Below, one piece after another: positions 56,116 through 64,000 of a DNA stretch of 64,000 nt. The position numbers were made by a program, and so were the translations under genes. Source of the stretch: Dipteris shenzhenensis (taxonomy: Eukaryota > Polypodiophyta > Polypodiopsida > Gleicheniales); the NCBI GenBank assembly GCA_047967505.1, contig CM106538.1. One strand, written 5' to 3'. Position 1 is the stretch's first letter; each line of letters starts with the position of its first letter. The notes below the pieces were generated by a model. It was not told the DNA's origin, ran no database searches, and saw only the letters and a program-made list of their open reading frames with translations.

Positions 56116-59100
56116 GGTACACCTGTATGAATCCCCAAATCTCTCAGTAGCCGATCAAGCCATATAGCCTCCTTGCAACCCTCTGTGGTTGTTACAACAT
56201 ACTCGGCCTCTGTGGTAGACAAAGCAATGCACTTCTATGCACGAGACATCCATGACACTACACCACCTACAAAGGTGAACACATAACTAGAAGTGGATCT
56301 CCTGCTATCCACATGCCCTACATAGTCAGAATCTGTGTACCCAAATACACGCATCTCTCCTCTACCAAAGCATATACACACCTCCTTGGTACCCTTCATG
56401 TATCTCATGATGCACTTAACTGCCTCCCAATGCCTCTTTCTTAGATTAGACATATACCGGCTAACAATTCCCACTGCAATTTCTGGTCTAGTAGCTATCA
56501 TAGCATACATAAGACTCCCAACTACTAATGCATATGGAACCTTGGCCATCATAGCCCTCTCCTCATCTGATTTGGGACTATCTACCTGACTCAATTTCAC
56601 ATATGGAGGCAATGGAGTACTTACTACCTTCCCCCCCTCCATATTGAAATGCTGCAACACTTTTATAATATACTCCTTTTGTGAAAGCCAAAGGAGTTTT
56701 CTACTCTGTCCACGCGTGATGCACATACCAAGAATATGACCTGCAGGTCCCAAATATTTCATGTTAAAGGCCTCATGCAACTTGGCCTTCAATGCATAAA
56801 GCTCATAAGTGTTCTTGCTAGCCAATAACATATCATCCACATAAAGTGCCAAGAGTATCAGGCTATTATCCTGAGCCCTTTTAGTGTAGAGGTAGTGATT
56901 AATCTCATTTCTTTTGAAACCCTGGAGCCGAATGAAAGCATCAAACTTGTGATACCCTTCTCTAGGCATTTGCTTAAGGCCATAGAGACTCTTTTTCAAC
57001 TTGCAAACCAAATGCTCTTTGCCCTTTTCTTCAAAGCCTTCTGGCTGTATCATGTAAATTTTCTCATGCAAATCCCCATGCAAGAAAGCTATCTTGACAT
57101 CCATCTGCATAAGCTCCATATCCTCTATTGCCACAAGTCCAAGTACACATCTAAGTGTGGTCATCTTCACAACCAGAGAGAATATCTCATCAAAGTCCAC
57201 ACCCTTCTCTTGCTTGAACCCTTTAGCAACAACCAAGTGGGCCTTGTACTTGGGCACATCATCACCTATGACCTTCATCTTGTAGACCCATTTACATGGT
57301 TTCCATGTGGCAAAGAAACCAAGTCCCAAGTCTTATTCTTTATGTGAGTACTCATCTTTGATTGCATAGCATACTCCCACTTGCGCTGATCCTTGCGCAT
57401 CATAGCCTCTCTGTAGCAAGAAGGCTCCCCGCAATCAGTAAGCATCACAGTCTACCCCTGGAACAAATCTCTCAAGCGGTCTAGACACTCTAGATGTTCT
57501 TCTCAAGGGAATTTCAACTTGTTGTCCCACCTGCATATCAACCACATTTGTCTCATCATTGCCATCAATACATGATTCATCATCTACCCTTGATTGTGTA
57601 CTTGTGGGAGTACCTGTTGGCACCATTTCCTACACATTCAGTGCATGGACAGCTTGTTCTCTACCAACAGATGTGGGTGGATTCACATCCTGGAAAGTGA
57701 TTCTCCTCATTTCCACATCCCTCATCGGTGTCTTATGCATCTTCTTCTCATTGAAGATCACATCATGGCTTTGTATGATTTTCTTGGCTTCTCGAACCCA
57801 GAGACGATAGCCCATCTCTCCACTTTCACCATAACCCAAAAAGATGCATTTCCTAGACTTGGGATCTAGCTTCTTTTGAAGCTCTTTTGGCACATGTGCA
57901 TATGCCTCACACCCAAATATACACAAATGAGAGTAAGAGGGCTTCTTGCCACTCCATGCCTCTTTAGAAATACCACCATCCAAACTCGTGCTAGGTGATC
58001 TATTGATCACATGCACTGTAGTTTTCATTGCCTCAGCCCAAAAACCACCAAGAAGACTTGCATTGGAAAGCATACATTACAACCTTTACTCAATGGTGCG
58101 GTTCATCTGTTCTGCAACTAGATTCTATTCTAGAGTATGAGGGGATGTGAGCTCCCTCTTAATCCCACATGTATCACAGAAATGCTGAAAGTCATGAGAG
58201 ACATACTCTCCACCGTTATCAGTCCGTAGGCATTTAAGTGTTCTACCTGATTTATTTTCAGCAAAGCCAACCATTTTTGAAATACTTGGAACACATCGCT
58301 CTTCGGAGCTATAGCATAAGCCCACACTTTCCTAGTTACATCATCAATGAATGTCACATATATTCAACCCCGCATAATGACCGTGTAGGCATGGGACCAC
58401 ATATGTCTGAATGCACCAAATCAAGCCTTTCAAGCTCTTTCTTTCCCCTTCTTTTATGGGCTCATTTAGTCTGCTTCCCATAGAGACAGTGCTCACAAAT
58501 TTCAAAATCAGAAAAACTGAAATGCGGTACATAACCCAAAACACATAAGAGTTTCATTCCATTTTGGCTCATGTGCCCCAACTTGCAATGCCACAAAGAA
58601 GTACTTGGTTGTTTGGTTATTGCAATAGCATGACCAGACACCCCTGATACATGTAAGGGATACAAAGTGTTACACTTGGCACCCTTGGCCAAAACCATAG
58701 AGCCCTTCTGAATTTTCCAACTCTGAAAGCCAAAAGTGGTCTAAAAACTAGCACCATCTAGCTGACCCCTACTGAAATTAGACTCTTGGTCAACTTAGGC
58801 ACATTTCTCACATTTTTCAAAACAAATGCAAACCCATTTGCAAAAGAAAACTTTATGTCACCTGCTCACCTACTCCCACTATGTCACATGCATAGTTATT
58901 TCCAAGATGCACACAACCTGTCTTTCCATTGTCATAAGTGGACAACCATTCCCTATGGGGAGTAACATGGAATGAAGCACCAGAATCCAAAATCCAATCT
59001 TGGGAATATGCATCATCTGAAGTGGTGAGCAAGTATGCAGGTAGACTAGACATGAAGAGAATGTCATTGTCACTATCATCAATGACTGTATTAATCTCTT

Positions 59101-59974
59101 CGATCTTCATTTTTCCTTTGTCCTCCCTTGGACTCTCTTCGTTCTTATTTGCACCCCAATTTGCAAGCATTCTTTTTCTTATCCTTTTTCTCTCTTTTCA
59201 TCTTGTAGGAATCCTTTTTCATATGGCCCTTCTTGCCACAATGGTAACACTCAATGTACCATGCCCTAGATTTGCTACAAAACTTCCCTCTTTTTGGGAC
59301 TTCCCCCTGAACTGTAATCTGCCCCTTTGCACATTTAAGGCTGCATCCTGCTTGTTGCCATCCATAGACTTCCTTCTAATCTCCTCGGCCAACAAGCTAC
59401 CCACAACATCATCAAACTTCAGTACTCCACCAAGTGCAAAGTTACTGACAATTGTACAAAAGGTATCCCATGAGGATGGCAATGGACATAAGAGAAATAT
59501 TGCCTTAGTCTCTGCATCAAAATTCATCTTTTGAGCCTGAAGCTGGCTGAAAATAATATTGAATTCATTCAAGTGAGAAGAAATGGAGACCCCTTCCTTC
59601 ATCTGCAGCTCAAACAACCTCTTCATGAGGTAAACTTTATTAGACGCAGTTTCCTTCTCATAAGTGGCACACAATTTCTTCCACAAATCTTCTATAGTTT
59701 GCTCATTTACTACTGTGAATTAAACTGACTCTACAAGATGAAGTCTAATAGTAGACTTTGCTAGTGCATCCAACTCATTCCAATCATCATGAGACATATC
59801 TGCAGGCTTAGCTTCAATCCTTGCCAAGGGTTTATTCTGCTTCTTTTGAATAATCACATCCCTTATCTGTTCTTTCCACAAAGAAAAGTTTGTCCCATCA
59901 AACTTTTTAATGCTGAAAAACTCATTTTCAGACATGGAAGAAAATGCCATGATGCAAATGAAAGAAAATCCCAA
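56116..59974 (-). pseudogene. Degenerate Ty1-copia gag-pol (minus strand)
   Basis: Nearly full internal region. Gag N-terminus with KKFDGTNFSLWKEQIRDVI (59974-59720); gag UBN2-like domain (59686-59219); knuckle CYHCGKKGHMKKDS, last Cys replaced by Ser; protease WILDSGASFHVT (59170-58853); gag-pre-integrase H-x4-H and ICEHC (58698-58462); integrase with LVHSD, LRTDNGGEY and VAEQMNRT (about 58450-57630); RT in a 364-codon frame (57329-56235) with MDVKIAFLHGDLHE, YVDD and YGLKQMP; RNase H with YTDSDYVGHVDSRR, cut at about 56116 by another copia LTR. Stops or shifts near 59718, 58350, 58125, 57430 and 56235 make it inactive. No LTR of its own found; 5' edge is next to the CACTA end. Confidence 0.95.
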
Positions 59975-60137
59975 ATGCTAGTACCTGCAAAAGAGAAATC
60001 ACACCAAATACTAGGTGCACCCAATAATAATGAAGGATAGTGTCACCAAGACTCAAGGCTCAAAGCATCAAAATTCATCTGACTCATGTGCATATACTAT
60101 GCATCCATATGAGCAAATCTGGCCCAAAAGAAAATGT
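59975..60137. other. Spacer between copia and CACTA element
   Basis: Copia 5' leader or flank; no primer site or LTR recognised. Confidence 0.4.
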
Positions 60138-60350
60138 CACTACCACACGTGGATTCTATTGCGATGTTTAAGTACCGACGTTTAGTGCGCGTGGGGTGCT
60201 AATCATCAGTATGGGAAGCGCATCTCGTAAAGCGTTGCTATATAGCGACTTTAAGCAAACATCGCTATATAGTGACGTTTGTAAGAAATGTAAGTGTTGC
60301 TATATAGCAACACTGAGATACTATTTTATAGCGATGTTTTCCAAAGAGCT
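60138..60350 (-). mobile_element. Terminus and subterminal repeats of a CACTA (En/Spm) transposon
   Basis: CACTACCACACG at 60138 is a plausible CACTA terminal end. Behind it lie repeated words typical of CACTA subterminal regions: TTGCTATATAGCGAC (60234), CATCGCTATATAGTGACG (60261), GTTGCTATATAGCAAC (60295) and TATAGCGATG (60330). These are short palindromes around CTATATAG. The other terminus lies beyond the recognisable transposase or outside the window. Confidence 0.75.
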
Positions 60351-60507
60351 TTTTTACTCATATAGGCCTTAAAAGTTAGTTTTTTCCAATGACAAAATTT
60401 TTAAATTTTCATACATGTTTGATCTTTTGAGAGAATAAAAGTATGAGAGCATGTACATCAAGCCTTTGAAGCTCATATATTCATGTCCAAGTTTGAGATG
60501 AAAAAAA

Positions 60508-62150
60508 TCAATGAAGAGCATTTACATCAACTGTTTCATCTTGAGCCAAGTCTAATGTGCCAAACAAGTCTATCTCTAACTCTATACTGAGTTGATCTCC
60601 TATATCATCATCATACTCTAGCATCATACGTTCACCTAAAAGTACTTGATCATCTTCTTCAATAAAGTGTGATGATTCTTGATGATCGTTGTCTTCTTCC
60701 TCAATATCGTGATCTCCATCTTCCTCCCGTGCGATGTCATTATGCACATCTTCCTCTTGGCTCATATTGTGATCTTCATCTTTAGTGCTAGATTCATCGG
60801 GATCAATTGGATCCGACATTGGTAGTGGCATCTCCATATCCACATCTCTATCTTCAAAAATTTGCTTACTTCACGGTGCAACTTGGATCACGTACCACCA
60901 TCTTGGATCAGAACGATCCGGATGAAAAACCACCTCTATTGAAGATGGGTGCCAGATGTCATCAATTATATATATGATATTATGCTTAAATACATGTATC
61001 AATGGATCTTTAAAAACGAAAGCTTGGATTACTTAAATCATTAGTATGCACCTGCTCATAGTGCTCAGGAAGAACAAAAGTATCACTTTCATCGGTCCAA
61101 TGTTTGGTGGAGTCTATTGCAAAGAAACCGCTACTATCTTTTCTCACTGTCGCATGGGGACCGTTGTAAATAGTTCTAAACCATTTTACATCAAGAATGA
61201 AAATACTATATCGTCTGAAATCAACTTCATAGATTTTGCGTATGGTTCCACAATAATCTAACTATGAGGAGAGAAGATTGGTATCCGAAGCGCTTGCTCA
61301 GCTATCTTGTGTGAAGTTAGCCATGACTCCACAATCATACATGACTCTCTTTGAATCGTTGTGTTCCACGTGAAAATGTCGTCCACATGACCATAATGCA
61401 CTGTACTTTTGGTACTGTAAAAGAGCATCATTAAAACAATGAAGATGCATCTATTTTATAGCGTATATTGCCACAAATAATTACTTAATTATGTCAAGAG
61501 GTAAGAAACTTACATGCATCATACATCTAGATGATAACTCTCACTCGTGCTCATTTATTGTCTCTCCATCATGTTCGGCTTTACGTAGAGCCAGTTGTAG
61601 CCAATCAAGTGATATGTGAGTGGGGAGAAGAGCCAGATCCCATGGATATGGTTGCGATCACCTGTACATTACTCTGAATCTCGTCCTTGCATTTATTCTT
61701 TTTGCTTTGGCCACTTCATATCACTCAATCCACTTCTACATCTTAGGGCTATTGAGGATACAAAACTTATTGAATTTCTCCATTTGCTCTTCGCTCATCT
61801 TTCTTTCAATCCCTATTCCTTGGGGAACCTAGCCAATGATGTGATCATCATCCTTGTTATGCCAAGCTTGTGGCATATCGGGATCTATGGATGCAAGAAA
61901 CTCTGTGATATATACTAATGACTCTTGCACAAGCCATCCCTCTACCATGCTTGCTTTTGGTCTTGCTCTTTGTTTTACAAATCCCTTCAAAGTTTTCATT
62001 AACCGCTCGAGAAAAAACATCCATCGACTATGAATAGTACCTGCAATAGCCACCTCATCAACTATGCGCACAAGCAAGTGGACTTGAGTTGTCATAATGC
62101 TCGAGGGAAAGTGCTTCTCAAGCAAGCATATGGCTTCGATGGATTCCACC
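60508..62150 (-). pseudogene. CACTA transposase, C-terminal part (DUF4218 and DUF4216)
   Basis: Minus strand. DUF4218-like block at 62149-61829 (HLLVRIVDEVAIAGTIHSRW, LKGFVKQRARPKASM, EGWLVQESL). DUF4216-like block at 61258-61010, open throughout, with DVKWFRTIYNGP, RKDSSGFFAIDSTK and DTFVLPEHYEQV. Then DPRWWYVIQVAP (about 60880) and a very acidic tail (60843-60508, rich in Asp/Glu/His). DUF4218 then DUF4216 is the C-terminal order of plant CACTA TnpD/TNP2 proteins, which bind element ends and cut them. Stops between blocks may be introns or decay; a TGA follows VAP near 60877. The N-terminal catalytic part is not seen in the remaining window. Confidence 0.88.
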
Positions 62151-63458
62151 CTAGCCTTCTCGATGCTCGATATGGAGATCTCTTTTTGAGATATCCACCT
62201 ATTTCACATCCATGTAAGATATTTTCATAATCAGTCTACAGATTAATCAGCTTAAATTAAAGAAAAAGCAATCAATGCGATTTGATAGTAAGCATACCTC
62301 ACAATACCACTGATCTTGAATATAGCATTTCTAACATCTTCTTGTAAGCACCCTTTTATTGTAATTTGGAGGATGAACTATCAAAGCAACAAAGAAGTCA
62401 TGTCAACAATATAACATAATCATAATTACGCTAACGCATCACGATTATCGGTACACTAATTCTACAGCTTAGAATACCATTAAGAAAAAAGGGAGCTCAT
62501 TTTGGGGCCTTTTACAGTTTGGAAAAATAATCTCTCAACCAATCAATAGAGGGCCAACGTAACATTGGAAATTCACAAAAATAAGAGAAAATAGAAAAAA
62601 GAAACAATACTTTATGTAGGTACAAGCGTGCTACATTAATGTGGAGATTGGTTTTTTATTCTCACAAGATCTTTGGACATGAAGATAGAATCTAGTCTGA
62701 CATTTTATTTGACAAGGGCCTTCCTACTTCCACCTTCCTTTGAACTTTGAAATGTTGTGCTGCCTTTCCTTCGAAAGGTCTACCATTCTACACCACTGCC
62801 TCATTGTTCAGCAGCCTCTTCTTTTCCAAAACTGCTCCCTTGATCCTGTTTGGCGTAGAGTAAGATGTTTCTTGTCAACTGTCTGTCTGCCCACTTTCTC
62901 TTTCTTGAAACTTCAATTTGTTATCTTGTTTACATTACTTTGCTATTGTTATAGATTCAGAAGGTCTCCATGGTGAATAAAAACCATGGCTGTTCTTGTG
63001 GAAGACGCTCTGTGTATGATAATGCTATGAAGGCAGAATTATACCACACATCCTTACCCCATCGACCTACTTCTTCTATTTCTTCAGTAGAGAATTCAAG
63101 TACAGTCAAAACGGAAGGAACTTGGGAAAGGTTTAGTGTTTCGAAAGGAGCATGGGTGCTCATGCAACCTAGCAAAAGAAAAAGACCCCAGACAAAAAAC
63201 ATTTTCTTGGCATCATGGAAGGGAAGAGTATGAGATTTTAAAATCACCAGAGAGAAGATATCGGTGAAAGAAGTTTTGATTCAGCATGTGTACATGCATA
63301 AAGAACTTGTCTTGCAAGACTATCCAAATGATCTTCTGCAACACAGGCCTAATTGTATATTTTTCTATTGTGGTTTTTTTTCTTTACGAGGTGTATGGAT
63401 TTTTAAGATGAAGCTTTATTTCTTTGCTTATTGACATTCTTGTGTTGTTTTATTTCAG
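62151..63458. other. No recognised gene; possible intron or 5' exon of the edge gene
   Basis: Plus frames at 62740-62976 and 62970-63233 overlap and look slightly protein-like. They could be upstream exons of the gene at the right edge, but no motif or clean splice pair proves it. 63300-63458 is T-rich and ends in TTTATTTCAG, a good 3' splice site. Confidence 0.35.
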
Positions 63459-64000
63459 ATTTATACCCTTCATCGTATGAGACATGGCAAAACATCGATT
63501 GTATTCTGGGATTTATAGATGTTCTGCATGGATCGATAGGAGAACAACAATACCAAGGTTGATGTGCAACAGAGCTAGCTCAATTGGGTATATTTTTTAC
63601 TGATCATTTTTATCAGTTGCTGGACAATGCTAACACACATGTTGTGTTAAGGAAACAAGACCTTCCAGCATGGAATTCAGTGGATTGGCCTCACCCACAT
63701 TCTAGTGTTACAAAGGCATATAGGGCCAAGCTTTTCAAAGAAGTACAGAAAGCTCTGAGGCCCAATATTGCCACAAGGATAATAAAAATTTCTTTATGCA
63801 TGCCTGTCACAGTTTTTGTGGACTTGTTTAATACCTTTCCAGTGAAGGTTTCAAAAACAATGTTCATAGTTAAAGGAACAAGTTCGGCATGCATGCCACA
63901 ATTTTTGGATAAAGGTTGGGATAAGAAGACATATAGTTCAGTGTTTTGTGAGGTTGTCCAACCTTCTATCCAACTGAAGTACATGGTTGCATCAAAAAAT
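63459..64000 (+). CDS. Partial exon of an unrecognised gene, one internal TGA
   Basis: After the acceptor TTTTATTTCAG (ending 63458), the frame starting at 63461 stays open for 180 codons to the window edge except for TGA at 63560-63562 (codon 34). It reads LYPSSYETWQNIDCILGFID at the start and later QDLPAWNSVDWPHPHSS, TKAYRAKLFKEVQKALRPN and LFNTFPVKVSKTMFIVKGTS. Composition is balanced and quite unlike the spacer frames, so I judge it truly coding. I do not recognise the family. The TGA (possibly from CGA) suggests a recent pseudogene, or a sequence error. The same stretch on the minus strand (63691-63984) is a shadow. Confidence 0.5.

Noticed and set aside
61616-61918. Plus-strand frames over the CACTA transposase
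   Set aside because: They are shadows of the minus-strand DUF4218 region.
63691-63984. Minus-strand 97-codon frame at the right edge
   Set aside because: It overlaps the better-supported plus-strand exon that continues past the window.

Overview
This window looks like nuclear DNA from a land plant with a large, repeat-rich genome. The evidence is an A-type cytochrome P450 gene with one phase-0 intron, several Ty1-copia and Ty3-gypsy relics nested in one another, a CACTA (En/Spm) transposase with plant-type DUF4216/DUF4218 domains, and long AT-rich spacers full of microsatellites and decayed repeats. Nothing looks bacterial, plastid or mitochondrial. A seed-free vascular plant such as a fern would fit, but that is a guess and not something the sequence proves.

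Layout. 1.1-7.6 kb: a family of hairpin-forming repeats. Six large palindromic units (about 460 bp each, at 2.0, 3.8, 4.5, 5.2, 6.0 and 6.7 kb) lie in the same orientation, separated by CATA/TA/CA microsatellites. Each unit contains two smaller palindromes centred on GCGCGTTAACGCGC-like cores. 7.7-13.0 kb: simple tandem duplications, a minisatellite and a ~180-bp satellite-like array with a possible four-monomer higher-order period. 13.0-16.2 kb: a degenerate minus-strand copia element whose LTR abuts the satellite. 16.2-19.5 kb: fragments of another LTR element and the first copy of an unclassified 1.6-kb repeat. 19.5-26.2 kb: a decayed minus-strand gene with a DUF7869-like domain, and beyond it a complete, apparently very young, gag-protease-only LTR retrotransposon (21177-25380, no reverse transcriptase or integrase). 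26.4-27.7 kb: a cluster of short imperfect palindromes. 31.6-34.6 kb: a copia-type LTR remnant, a MITE-like element and the second 1.6-kb repeat copy.

34.9-36.6 kb holds the best candidate host gene: a complete cytochrome P450 of 496 residues in two exons, oddly with Lys in the I-helix position that is normally acidic. 36.7-45.2 kb is mostly empty, with one BED zinc-finger remnant. 45.2-60.0 kb is a retrotransposon graveyard: a minus-strand gypsy pol with a mutated RT active site, two halves of one copia family joined head to head, a copia gag with its LTR inserted into the RNase H of another copia, and that second copia itself. 60.1-62.2 kb is the 3' part of a CACTA transposon on the minus strand. 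The right edge (63459-64000) carries a 180-codon plus-strand reading frame behind a good splice acceptor, interrupted by one TGA and running off the window; I do not recognise its family.

Only the P450 and the gag-protease retrotransposon appear intact. The most unusual structure is the tandem array of nested palindromes at 2-7 kb.
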